Shown here: positions 1-6,864 of the stretch, one piece after another
How positions within the stretch are numbered: position 1 is the first letter of the stretch
Layout of the letters: each line of letters starts with the position of its first letter
NCBI GenBank assembly: GCA_026416755.1
Contig: JAOAEP010000026.1
Span: 1-7,478 of the forward strand
Reading direction: 5' to 3'
DNA: 7,478 nt
From: a bacterium
GTDB taxonomy: Bacteria > Ratteibacteria > UBA8468 > B48-G9 > JAFGKM01
Translations under genes and position numbers: made by a program
The notes under the pieces: generated by a model
The model's input: only the letters and a program-made list of their open reading frames with translations
Told to the model about the DNA's origin: nothing
Databases searched by the model: none

Positions 1-333
1 TATTTCATTTACTAAATCTTCTTCATATAAATTATACTCTAAATTTAGTTTATCATGGTTATTAACTAACATCTTGTCATTTAAATTTTCAATTTTTTTT
101 ATTTTTGCTTTTTTTCTTAAAAAATCATATGAAAGATTAACCGTAATCCTATAAAGATAAGTTGAAAATTTTGAAAGACCTTTAAAATTATTTAAATTTT
201 TAAACGCTCTTATAAAAACTTCCTGAACAATATCCACCGCATCTTCGTGATTATTTACCATTCTATAAGCAACACTGTAAATTTTGTTTGCATACATTAA
301 ATAATATTGTTCAAATTCTTTTTTATCTCTCAT
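1..333 (-). CDS. ECF-type RNA polymerase sigma factor (N-terminal part, C-terminus outside window)
   Basis: This encodes the first 111 residues of an extracytoplasmic-function sigma-70 family factor, which directs RNA polymerase to a specific promoter set. Region 2 is clear: residues 9-25 match region 2.1, D31-A-V-D-I-V-Q-E-V-F40 is the conserved core-binding stretch, and F56-S-T-Y-L-Y-R-I-T-V-N-L-S-Y-D-F-L-R73 is the region 2.3/2.4 segment used in melting and -10 recognition. The lysine-rich residues 74-80 begin the linker to region 4, which lies beyond position 1. An in-frame TAA directly precedes the ATG at 333, so no earlier start is possible. No Shine-Dalgarno sequence is visible before it. 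It is divergent from rpsT. The family call is secure; the subgroup and regulon cannot be told, and a partner anti-sigma factor would lie outside the window. Confidence 0.93.
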   Translation of the reverse strand, partial: MRDKKEFEQYYLMYANKIYSVAYRMVNNHEDAVDIVQEVFIRAFKNLNNFKGLSKFSTYLYRITVNLSYDFLRKKAKIKKIENLNDKMLVNNHDKLNLEYNLYEEDLVNEI

Positions 334-353
334 TTATTTTTAGACATATGAAT

Positions 354-382
354 TTGATTAAGAGTTTATTTTATGATATATT
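354..382 (+). promoter_or_regulatory. candidate sigma-70 promoter of rpsT
   Basis: TTGATT at 354-359 (4 of 6 matches to the -35 consensus) and TATATT at 377-382 (5 of 6 to the -10 consensus) are separated by 17 bp. Initiation would fall near 389, giving a leader of about 20 nt before the rpsT start at 410. In such AT-rich DNA chance matches are common, but this is the only well-spaced pair in the 76-bp divergent region. Confidence 0.55.
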
Positions 383-385
383 ATA
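380..385 (-). promoter_or_regulatory. candidate -10 box for the divergent sigma-factor gene
   Basis: Read on the minus strand this is a perfect TATAAT. It would start transcription near 373, about 40 nt before the sigma-factor ATG at 333. It overlaps the rpsT -10 box by three bases. The matching -35 is poor: CTTACC at a 16-bp spacing has 3 of 6 matches. The promoter, if real, would be weak or activator-dependent. Confidence 0.35.
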
Positions 386-405
386 CCTTTAAATTAATGG
401 AGGTA
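384..405 (+). repeat. dyad overlapping the rpsT ribosome binding site
   Basis: TACCTTT (384-390) can pair with GGAGGTA (399-405): five Watson-Crick pairs plus two G-U pairs, around an 8-nt A/T loop. The 3' arm contains the whole GGAGG Shine-Dalgarno sequence, so in RNA the stem could mask ribosome access. However, the best promoter predicts a transcript starting near 389, which would lack most of the 5' arm. The dyad would then matter only in longer transcripts, or as a DNA operator, or not at all. Confidence 0.3.
399..403 (+). promoter_or_regulatory. strong Shine-Dalgarno sequence of rpsT
   Basis: GGAGG lies 6 nt before the ATG at 410. It is the strongest ribosome binding site in the window and fixes the rpsT start. 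Confidence 0.85.
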
Positions 406-409
406 AGAT

Positions 410-697
410 ATGGCAAAGAAAAAAAGAAGTGTTTTAAAAAGACAAAGACAGGAAATAAAAAGAAGATTAAGAAACAAAATGATAATTTCAAAAATTAAAA
501 CTCTAATGAAAAAAACAAAAGAAGCGGTTTTAAACAATAGTCCTGATGTTAATAAAATTTTAAAGGAAACAATTAAAGAAATTGATAAAGCGGTTGCAAA
601 AGGAATTATTCATAAAAATAATGGTGCTAGAAAAAAAAGTAGATTAATGAAGTTTATAAGAAAATATAAAATTCAATTAGAATTAGAAAAGAAATAA
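410..697 (+). CDS. rpsT: 30S ribosomal protein S20
   Basis: This encodes the small-subunit protein S20, which binds 16S rRNA in the body of the 30S particle and helps its assembly. At 95 residues it is slightly longer than the usual 85-90. The family signature is clear: a basic N-terminus (AKKKRSVLKRQRQ), the K17-R-R-L-R-N-K motif, an amphipathic middle helix, and the hallmark A62-x-x-K-G-I-I-H-K-N-N-G-A-R-K-K-S-R-L segment. The start is set by GGAGG six nt upstream. It is monocistronic on the plus strand, divergent from the sigma-factor gene and convergent with holA, whose last 25 bp overlap its end. No terminator hairpin is visible downstream. S20 is known to control its own translation in Escherichia coli; whether the leader dyad here has such a role is speculative. 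Confidence 0.98.
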   Translation: MAKKKRSVLKRQRQEIKRRLRNKMIISKIKTLMKKTKEAVLNNSPDVNKILKETIKEIDKAVAKGIIHKNNGARKKSRLMKFIRKYKIQLELEKK

Positions 698-1305
698 GAT
701 AGGAGAGTGATTTCAAAGTCAGAAGTTGCCTCAATTAAACCCACCTTTAACGAGTAATCAAGATTATGAAGGAAATCAAATTTTTTTAAAAGTTTTCTTG
801 TCAATCTTTTATCTTTAATTAAAAGATTCCGTAAATAAATTTCAATACCATTTATTATAAAAGCAAAATTTTTTTCTCTTTGTGTAATATAATTTTTTAA
901 AATTTCAATTATTTTTTTGTTATCACTCATTTTTAGTCCATAAATTTCTTTCAAGAATATATTTTCAGGTGTAATGACTTTTGTTTTCAAAGAACTTTCT
1001 TTAAATGGTGGATTAATAGAATCGCCATAAAGAATTACTATTATATCTGGAGGAAGTTTTTTTATTTTTTCATAAAGCATTATACAATCATTTTTAGAAA
1101 TTTTTTCTACATTTTTTATTACAAAAAGAATTTTGTCTGAAAAAACTGGTCTTAAATCAAATTCATTCAAAATTTTTCTTATAGTTATTTTCTCACAATC
1201 ATAAAATTTAACATCAAAATCATTAATATTATATTTCTCTTTTATTTCTTCAATTTTTTTATTTAGATGTTCGATATCCTTTATAATAACTAAAAAATTT
1301 TTCAT
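673..1305 (-). CDS. holA: DNA polymerase III delta subunit (HolA-like), short divergent form
   Basis: This is probably the delta subunit of the clamp loader, which opens the beta sliding clamp. At 210 residues it is far below the usual 320-350. Residues 1-95 fit domain I: a central F51-D-L-R-P-V-F-S-D-K-I-L-F-V-I-K-N-V-E-K stretch (roughly 49-68) resembles the family's 'pff...rlvvv.n.ek' motif, followed by P85-P-D-I-I-V-I-L-Y-G-D95. Residues 116-165 fit the later 'n.f.l.dal...d...a..il' and 'il..l..qlR.Ll' helices, and 182-205 the C-terminal 'D..lK.g.......le..l' helix. The AAA+ lid domain normally in between looks missing or very reduced. The ATG shares an ATGA overlap with the lptE stop. 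Adjacency lptE-holA and proximity of holA to rpsT are known gene orders and carry much of the weight here. The gene ends inside rpsT on the other strand. Confidence 0.68.
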   Translation of the reverse strand: MKNFLVIIKDIEHLNKKIEEIKEKYNINDFDVKFYDCEKITIRKILNEFDLRPVFSDKILFVIKNVEKISKNDCIMLYEKIKKLPPDIIVILYGDSINPPFKESSLKTKVITPENIFLKEIYGLKMSDNKKIIEILKNYITQREKNFAFIINGIEIYLRNLLIKDKRLTRKLLKKFDFLHNLDYSLKVGLIEATSDFEITLLSYFFSNSN

Positions 1306-1793
1306 TTTTTAAACTTTAAAATCTCAAAATATATTTTTTTTGAAATTTCTTCTGAAATTTGACTGAATACTTTCTCTTCTTTATATTCTTTACTTATAGA
1401 TGTAGAAATTGATTCTTTCAATTTTTTATTAAAAAGATTTTTTTCTTTTTTAATTTCAATTTCGTATTCTATTTGATATTTAGTGCCTACAATGTCATCT
1501 ACCTTTTCTTTATCATAAAAAATTGGTATTCTTTCAAATTTTAAAACTCTTAAAAATAAAATAAAATCAGCGTCTTCCTTTGATTTTGTTAGTGTAAAAC
1601 CAGGATATTCTATGAAAGTTCTATTGATATTCTCGTTTAATGTAAAGGTTATAAGTGGTTGATTAGTATTATTTTCAATGTTTTCAATATATAATTTGTT
1701 TTTCTCTGATATAGTTTTATTAATGGAACACGAGACAAATAATAAAAATACACTAAATACCCCTATTGATTTTTTCTTCAACAATCTTTCCAT
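1302..1793 (-). CDS. lptE: LptE-like LPS-assembly lipoprotein
   Basis: Probably LptE, the outer-membrane lipoprotein that plugs and assembles the LptD translocon delivering LPS to the cell surface. A basic N-terminus (residues 3-8) and hydrophobic stretch 10-20 end in the lipobox-like F-V-S-C22, so C22 should be lipidated. The mature protein has the family pattern: K33-L-Y-I-E-N-I-E-N-N-T43 ('i.ip.f.N.T'), then a predicted helix, then D74-A-D-F-I-L ('AD..l.g.i'), then strands at 80-118, and a C-terminal helix (143-160) typical of the family. Length 163 is normal. The ATG at 1793 sits 41 bp inside the bamD reading frame and has no Shine-Dalgarno sequence. A TTG at 1781, four nt after GGAAAG, is an alternative start that keeps the signal peptide. 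Sequence similarity alone is modest; position between bamD and holA strengthens the call. Confidence 0.75.
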   Translation of the reverse strand: MERLLKKKSIGVFSVFLLFVSCSINKTISEKNKLYIENIENNTNQPLITFTLNENINRTFIEYPGFTLTKSKEDADFILFLRVLKFERIPIFYDKEKVDDIVGTKYQIEYEIEIKKEKNLFNKKLKESISTSISKEYKEEKVFSQISEEISKKIYFEILKFKK

Positions 1794-2676
1794 ATTTAGT
1801 ATTTGGAAACTGTGTTATTATTTTTTTATAGTAATAAAACGCACTTTTTTTCTTTCCTGCTTTTTCATAATAAATTCCAATTTGATAATATTTTTCAGCC
1901 TGTTTCTCATCAAGAAAAGACTTTATATTCTCTATTTCTTTTTTAAAATCACTATTAGGATATTCAACTAAAAATAAATCTATTTCTTCTTTTAAATCTT
2001 CGATCTCATCGGTATCAAGAGATACTTCAGATATAGAGTTTAAAGAATATTTTATTTTTAAAAATTTTGCCTTTTCTGTTGCAAATGTTTGGGGGAAATT
2101 TTTTATTATTTTATCAAGGATCTCTTTCCCTTTATCATATTCTTTTATACTAATGTAAAACTCTGCAAGTTTAAACATTCTGTCAATAGTATCTAAAGAA
2201 TAAGGATCATTTTCTATTACTTTATTCATCAATTCTGCATTTTCTTCGGATTTCTTAAAAAAACTTAAAAACCCTCCTCTTTTTTCTGTGAGTTTCTTTT
2301 CCGCTATTTCCGATTGAATTTTTATTACAGAAATAATAAGGGATGAAGAAGGATATTCATCTATAATTTTTTGGTAATAATTAAAAGCATTTTTTATATC
2401 TCCTTTTTCTCTATATATTTCGCCCAGAATAAAACAGGACTGTGGAGCATATTCTGATTTTGAATAATGTTTTAATAGTTTTTTATGTTCTCTAATCGCA
2501 TATTCAATCTGTCCATTTTTTCTAAATTCTTCTGCATATTCAAATTGTTCCTTAGGTGTATTTTTAACAGCATATTTAGGATTTATCCATTTTCTAGTTT
2601 GTGGTGTCCATTCCCAATATCCATAAGTAAAAACTGAAAAAAAATAAAAAAATAATAAAGTAAGTATTTTTTTCAT
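1753..2676 (-). CDS. bamD: BamD-like outer-membrane assembly TPR protein
   Basis: A secreted tetratricopeptide protein of the BamD/YfiO type, a periplasmic part of the machinery inserting beta-barrel proteins into the outer membrane. From the ATG at 2676 it has 307 residues: signal peptide 1-19 (MKKILTLLFFYFFSVFTYG), a W21-E-W-T-P...W30-I-N-P-K-Y-A-V-K segment, then TPR-like helix pairs at about 40-75, 77-110, 160-196, 222-250 and 257-292, with typical 'A...Y.kii..yP.s' endings (for example F96-N-Y-Y-Q-K-I-I-D-E-Y-P). Unlike most BamD proteins there is no cysteine at the cleavage site, so it should be soluble in the periplasm or held by partners. A TTG at 2724, two bases past the polA stop, would add 16 residues; I prefer 2676 because it puts the signal peptide at the N-terminus. 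The generic alternative is another periplasmic TPR protein such as CpoB; followed by lptE, BamD is likelier. Confidence 0.78.
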   Translation of the reverse strand: MKKILTLLFFYFFSVFTYGYWEWTPQTRKWINPKYAVKNTPKEQFEYAEEFRKNGQIEYAIREHKKLLKHYSKSEYAPQSCFILGEIYREKGDIKNAFNYYQKIIDEYPSSSLIISVIKIQSEIAEKKLTEKRGGFLSFFKKSEENAELMNKVIENDPYSLDTIDRMFKLAEFYISIKEYDKGKEILDKIIKNFPQTFATEKAKFLKIKYSLNSISEVSLDTDEIEDLKEEIDLFLVEYPNSDFKKEIENIKSFLDEKQAEKYYQIGIYYEKAGKKKSAFYYYKKIITQFPNTKYGKIVEEKINRGI

Positions 2677-2726
2677 ATATATATTTTCACTTAAATATTT
2701 TTTTCTGTCAAAAACTTTATCCAATT

Positions 2727-5138
2727 TTAATCTCTCACTTCCTCCATTTCAAGAAAATTTTTCCCTTTTTTAATATCTACTTTGAGAGGAACTTTTAAAA
2801 TAACTACATTTTTCATTATATTTTTAATTATTTCTACAATTTCTATCTCTTCATTTGGATAAACTTCAAATAAAAGTTCATCATGAATCTGTAGAATTAA
2901 ATTACTCTTTATCTTTTTTCTCTTAAACTCATAATAAATTTTATTCATTGCTAATTTTATAATTTCAGAAGCAGTCCCTTGAATAGGCATATTTATTGCA
3001 ACTCTTTTACCAAATTCTTTTTCGTTTTTATTTGAACTATTTATTTCAGGGATATATCTTCTTCTTTTCAATAATGTTTCTACATATCCAGTTTTTTCTG
3101 CTTTTTTTATAACATATTCAATATATTCCTTTACTTTTTTAAATCTATTAAAATACCGTTGAATAAAAATTACACTTTCTTCTACAGGTATTCCTAACTC
3201 TTTCGATAGTCCATACGGACTCATGCCATAGATAATTCCAAAGTTTATTGTCTTTGCGATTCTTCTTTTTTCATCTTTAGATAATGTATCAAAAGTTAAG
3301 GAAGAAAATAGTGTCTCTGATGAGAGAATAAGTTCTGCAGTTTCATTATGTATATCTTTATTTTTTTCAAAAGCATCTATTAAAACTGGGTCTTCTGAAA
3401 AATGAGCAAGAATTCTTAATTCTATCTGACTATAATCAAAAGAATAAAGTAAATTATCACCCTCTGCACAAAATGATTTTCTTATTAAACCGCCTCTCTG
3501 AGTTTTTATTGGAAGATTCTGTAAATTGGGATTTGAACATGTTAATCTTCCTGTTGAAGTAGAAGTTTGACTAAAAACTGGATGTATTCTTCCTGTTTCT
3601 TTATTTACAAAATTCAATAATCCTTCAATATACGTTGATTTAATTTTATGAAGTTCTCTATATTCAAGTAGATATTGAGGTAATGGATGAAAAGATGAGA
3701 GTTGTTTTAATACATAAATATCTGTTGCATATCCTGTTTTAGTTTTTTTTAATATAGGGAGTTTCAGTTTTTCAAAAAGTATTTCTCCAACCTGGTTCGG
3801 AGAATTAATATTAAATGTTTCTCCACTCAGGGAATAAATTTTGTTTATTATCTCTTCTATTTCTTTATCAAATCTTTCCTTTAACTGTTTCAAAAACTCA
3901 ACATCAACTTTTATCCCTGTTGTTTCCATCCATACAAGGACATCAATAAGAGGCATTTCTATACTTTTAAAAAGATCATACATATTAAAAGTATTCAATA
4001 AATTTTCATATTCTTTTTTCAGTTCAAAAATATTGTTATTATAAATAAACTTCCCAGTAAGATGTTTTGCTATTGAAAAATCAAATTCTATATTTTTTAA
4101 ATTGACCCCCTTTTGTTTTAATTCAACTATTTTATCTTTAAGATTAAATCCTATTTTTGCAACTTTTTCATTTTCAAGAATATCTTTATATTTATCTAAA
4201 TTTTTAAATATATCAGAATAGTTTAGAACTTCTCCGGTAGATAATCCAATTATATTCTCTATATTTTTTATTTCATTTATTTCAGGATAGATTTCTTTTA
4301 CAATGTCTTTTATTTTTTTAAATTCATACATTTCAAAAATTTCAAATAATCTGGGAAGGTTGGGTGAATTAATTTTTATCTCTTCCAAATTTACATCATT
4401 AAATATATTTCTATTAAGTTTTGCTAGATCTTTACTTAAAAAAGCTATCTCTTTATGAACTTCAAGTTTATTTTTTAAATTTTTTGATTCTATTTTTTCA
4501 AGGTTATTATAAATTTCTTCTAACGAGTTAAATTTGGAAAGTAAAGAAATTGCAGTTTTTTCTCCAATTCCAGGAATACCAGGAATATTATCAGAAGGGT
4601 CTCCTGCAAGTGCGATAAAATCAATTATTTTTTCTGGTTTAAATCCATATTTTTCAATTACAAACTCCTCATTTATAAGTTTATAATCAATTGGGTTAAT
4701 TACAAATATGTTTTTATCTATAAGTTGTAGGATGTCTTTGTCGTTTGAAATTATAAAAAAAGTGAAGTTATAACATTTGAGTTTTTCAATAAAACTTGCT
4801 ATTAAATCATCAGCTTCATATCCTTCTTTTTCAATATATTTTATACCAATGGCAGAAAGTACTTCTTTAATTGCTGTTATTTGTGCAGAAAGATCCTCAG
4901 GCATAGGTCTCCTTTTTTCTTTATATTTTTCAAAAGTAATATGCCGAAAGGTAGGTTTCTGTAAATCAAAAAAAACAGCAATATATTTTGGTTTCTTTTC
5001 TTTCAAAATTTTTAGAAGCGTTGTGGTGAAACCATATATGGCATTTGTTTTTATACCAGTAGTAGTTTTTAAATCGGGTATTGCATAAAAACTACGGTAA
5101 ATCAATCCTGTCCCGTCAATAAGATATATTTCTTTCAT
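2727..5138 (-). CDS. polA: DNA polymerase I
   Basis: Family A DNA polymerase that fills gaps and removes RNA primers during lagging-strand synthesis and repair. It has 803 residues, compact for the family. The 5' nuclease domain (1-285) keeps the metal-binding carboxylates D8, D58, E108, D110, D111, D133, D135, D180 and D183, and the helix-hairpin-helix G187-I-P-G-I-G-E-K. The middle region (about 288-400) is a shrunken, probably inactive proofreading domain: the D-x-E motif strand is absent. The polymerase domain (400-803) has S528-T-G-R-L...N-L-Q-N-L-P543, motif A D568-Y-S-Q-I-E-L-R, the O helix R625...K629...F633...Y637, and motif C H752-D-E. Phe at 633 is the usual residue of bacterial Pol I. 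The segment between motifs A and B is about eight residues longer than in Taq. The gene starts 11 bp after gspM with no clear Shine-Dalgarno sequence. Confidence 0.98.
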   Translation of the reverse strand: MKEIYLIDGTGLIYRSFYAIPDLKTTTGIKTNAIYGFTTTLLKILKEKKPKYIAVFFDLQKPTFRHITFEKYKEKRRPMPEDLSAQITAIKEVLSAIGIKYIEKEGYEADDLIASFIEKLKCYNFTFFIISNDKDILQLIDKNIFVINPIDYKLINEEFVIEKYGFKPEKIIDFIALAGDPSDNIPGIPGIGEKTAISLLSKFNSLEEIYNNLEKIESKNLKNKLEVHKEIAFLSKDLAKLNRNIFNDVNLEEIKINSPNLPRLFEIFEMYEFKKIKDIVKEIYPEINEIKNIENIIGLSTGEVLNYSDIFKNLDKYKDILENEKVAKIGFNLKDKIVELKQKGVNLKNIEFDFSIAKHLTGKFIYNNNIFELKKEYENLLNTFNMYDLFKSIEMPLIDVLVWMETTGIKVDVEFLKQLKERFDKEIEEIINKIYSLSGETFNINSPNQVGEILFEKLKLPILKKTKTGYATDIYVLKQLSSFHPLPQYLLEYRELHKIKSTYIEGLLNFVNKETGRIHPVFSQTSTSTGRLTCSNPNLQNLPIKTQRGGLIRKSFCAEGDNLLYSFDYSQIELRILAHFSEDPVLIDAFEKNKDIHNETAELILSSETLFSSLTFDTLSKDEKRRIAKTINFGIIYGMSPYGLSKELGIPVEESVIFIQRYFNRFKKVKEYIEYVIKKAEKTGYVETLLKRRRYIPEINSSNKNEKEFGKRVAINMPIQGTASEIIKLAMNKIYYEFKRKKIKSNLILQIHDELLFEVYPNEEIEIVEIIKNIMKNVVILKVPLKVDIKKGKNFLEMEEVRD

Positions 5139-5149
5139 AATCTAAAATT

Positions 5150-5647
5150 TTATAATTTTTGTTTTAAACAAGAAATAGTCATTGAAATGTTTAAAAAATA
5201 TGGCTTGTTTTTGTCCCTTTTCATTTCAAATTGTGTTACATAAATTCCATTAGTTTTTTCAATTTTATTTAAAAGCGAAATAAGTTGTTCAATTGAAATA
5301 TTATTTATTTCTAATTGAATCTTTTCTAAATTATAATTTTGAAGTTCTTCTTTATTTAAAATTTTAATATTATTAACATTTGTACGTAAAGAAACGGAGT
5401 CTATCAAATCGTTTAAGTATGAAAAAAAAGAAAATTTTTCAGAAACGGTTTTCAAATATGACTTTTTTTCTTCACTTTCAACCTTCTTATATTTTTCACA
5501 TAAAATAATAAATTCTTCGTATTCTTTTTCTTTTTTTAAAAGAAGATTTTCTAAATTCCTAATTTTTTTTCTGTTAGGTAAATATATATACTGATACTCA
5601 AAGAGAAGGATAAACCCGATAATAAGAAATATAATTTTTCTATCCAT
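5150..5647 (-). CDS. gspM: type II secretion inner-membrane protein GspM-like
   Basis: A bitopic inner-membrane protein of the GspM/PilO type, which pairs with GspL in the assembly platform of the type II secretion system. It has 165 residues: a short cytoplasmic tip, one membrane helix (about 5-22), a charged coiled coil (about 25-62), and a C-terminal periplasmic domain (about 70-163) with the beta-alpha-beta-beta pattern of the ferredoxin-like fold, including I118-S-I-E-Q-L-I-S-L-L-N-K-I-E and a final F-L-N-I-S-M-T-I strand. These proteins have little sequence conservation, so the call rests on architecture, length and the K-L-M gene order. Its ATG shares a TAATG overlap with the gspL stop. 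A PilO-type protein of a type IV pilus is the main alternative, made less likely by the GspK gene upstream. Confidence 0.8.
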   Translation of the reverse strand: MDRKIIFLIIGFILLFEYQYIYLPNRKKIRNLENLLLKKEKEYEEFIILCEKYKKVESEEKKSYLKTVSEKFSFFSYLNDLIDSVSLRTNVNNIKILNKEELQNYNLEKIQLEINNISIEQLISLLNKIEKTNGIYVTQFEMKRDKNKPYFLNISMTISCLKQKL

Positions 5648-6864
5648 TAATCTCCTATTTTTAAAAAAAGATTAAATTTTATTTTATTCTCTTTTGTAAA
5701 AGAAATACTACTTATCTCAAAATACTTAAAAAAGTTAGATTTTTTTATATTTTCTTTAATAATGTCAATAGATTTTAAATTTTCAACATTACCGAGTAAA
5801 TTTATATTTTTGTTTTCAATTAAAACTTCTTCTATTTCCACATTTATATTTTCTGGAAAAAGGGTTGTTATTTCTTCAAGTACTTTAATAATAGATATTT
5901 CAGAAATTGGAATTTGTATGTTATTTCCGTTTTGCATTAATTTTTCTTTTATTTGTATTAAAGGATTAATCACTTTTTTTGTTTCTGGAAACATTGATTT
6001 ATAAATATTCTCCATTTTTTTATTAATTTCATTTATTTTTTTCTCTCTTTCAATTTTTTCAAAATGGGGATTTATAAAAAAATATGTAACTGCGATAAAA
6101 AACAGAAAATAAAAAATATATTCCAATCTTGGGGTTCTTTTTCTTATCAGAATTTTATCAAACGAAACTATTTCAAACTTTTTTATTTCTTTTAATATAT
6201 CAACCATATTTTTTTCTTCCAAAAAAAATGTCTTTTCATCTTTAATTTCTTCATAAATTTTTTTATCTCCAATAAAATAAACTGGTAATTTTTTATTTGA
6301 AAGGATGGTATAAAAAATATCTTTAATAGTTTCTTTCATGTTTTTTGATGAATAAGAGTATATCCCTGTTATAACAGAGTTTTCAATTAAATCAATTAAC
6401 AAATAATCATTTTCCATATATATACCTATAAAACTTCTTTCGTGTACCCTATTTTTAAGAATTTGAAAAAGTAAAATGGAATCAATTAAAAAAATATATT
6501 TGGCTTTATTTCTATTAAAAATTTCCCTTAAATATTCAATTTTTTCTTTTTCAATTGCAAAGATATCAACAATAGTTTTATTTTTATCAACATTAAAAAA
6601 TTTTAAATAGAAGTATAAGTCTTCAATTTGGACTGGGAATTTTCCTTCAATTTCCTGATTTAATACAAGAATTATTTTTCTTTTATCTGTAAATTCAAAT
6701 TCTATTTTTCTAAAAAATGTATTAAGTTTAGAAAAGATTAAGTAAAAAGTCGCTTTAAAATTCTCTTTTATAAAATTTTCAATTATATCATAACTTATTT
6801 CTCCTATTTCCCCATCTTTTGAATAGAAAATATTTTCACCTTTTATATATAAATAAATCCTCAT
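5647..6864 (-). CDS. gspL: type II secretion inner-membrane protein GspL
   Basis: GspL anchors the secretion ATPase GspE to the membrane and links it to GspM and the pseudopilus. The 405 residues show the family layout: a cytoplasmic actin-like domain (1-245) with the F51-R-K-I-E-F-E-F and L68-N-Q-E-I-E-G-K-F-P-V-Q-I-E-D82 segments also seen in PilM/GspL proteins; one membrane helix (about 248-264); a short coiled coil (266-288); the GspL signature Y288-K-S-M-F-P-E-T-K-K-V-I-N-P-L-I-Q302; and a periplasmic ferredoxin-like domain ending in G358-N-V...F-K-Y-F-E-I-S-S-I...I-K-F-N-L-F-L-K-I. The ATG overlaps the gspK stop in ATGA, with AAAAGG six nt upstream. A fused PilM-PilN protein would look similar, but the Y-x-x-x-F-P signature and K-L-M order favour GspL. 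Confidence 0.88.
   Translation of the reverse strand: MRIYLYIKGENIFYSKDGEIGEISYDIIENFIKENFKATFYLIFSKLNTFFRKIEFEFTDKRKIILVLNQEIEGKFPVQIEDLYFYLKFFNVDKNKTIVDIFAIEKEKIEYLREIFNRNKAKYIFLIDSILLFQILKNRVHERSFIGIYMENDYLLIDLIENSVITGIYSYSSKNMKETIKDIFYTILSNKKLPVYFIGDKKIYEEIKDEKTFFLEEKNMVDILKEIKKFEIVSFDKILIRKRTPRLEYIFYFLFFIAVTYFFINPHFEKIEREKKINEINKKMENIYKSMFPETKKVINPLIQIKEKLMQNGNNIQIPISEISIIKVLEEITTLFPENINVEIEEVLIENKNINLLGNVENLKSIDIIKENIKKSNFFKYFEISSISFTKENKIKFNLFLKIGD
5651..5656 (-). promoter_or_regulatory. Shine-Dalgarno sequence of gspM
   Basis: AGGAGA on the minus strand lies 3-4 nt before the gspM ATG at 5647, inside the last codons of gspL. It supports this start and suggests translational coupling across the TAATG junction. 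Confidence 0.6.

Noticed and set aside
330..347. Five-codon upstream frame (MSKNK) ending in ATGA at the sigma-factor start
   Set aside because: It could couple translation, but it has no ribosome binding site and such short frames are frequent by chance in AT-rich leaders.
698..780. Possible terminator after rpsT
   Set aside because: I found no GC-rich stem followed by a T run; the stretch is coding sequence of holA.
1678..1971. Plus-strand reading frame of 97 codons
   Set aside because: It lies antisense to the bamD/lptE junction; its Phe/Leu/Ile-rich translation is what lysine-rich codons give on the opposite strand.
3841..4044. Plus-strand reading frame of 67 codons
   Set aside because: It is antisense to polA in a low-complexity AT-rich stretch; nothing supports expression.
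4777..5088. Plus-strand reading frame of 103 codons
   Set aside because: It is antisense to the conserved 5' nuclease domain of polA, with no ribosome binding site and no recognisable family.
5762..6004. Plus-strand reading frame of 80 codons
   Set aside because: It is antisense to the periplasmic domain of gspL; its composition is a reverse-strand artefact.
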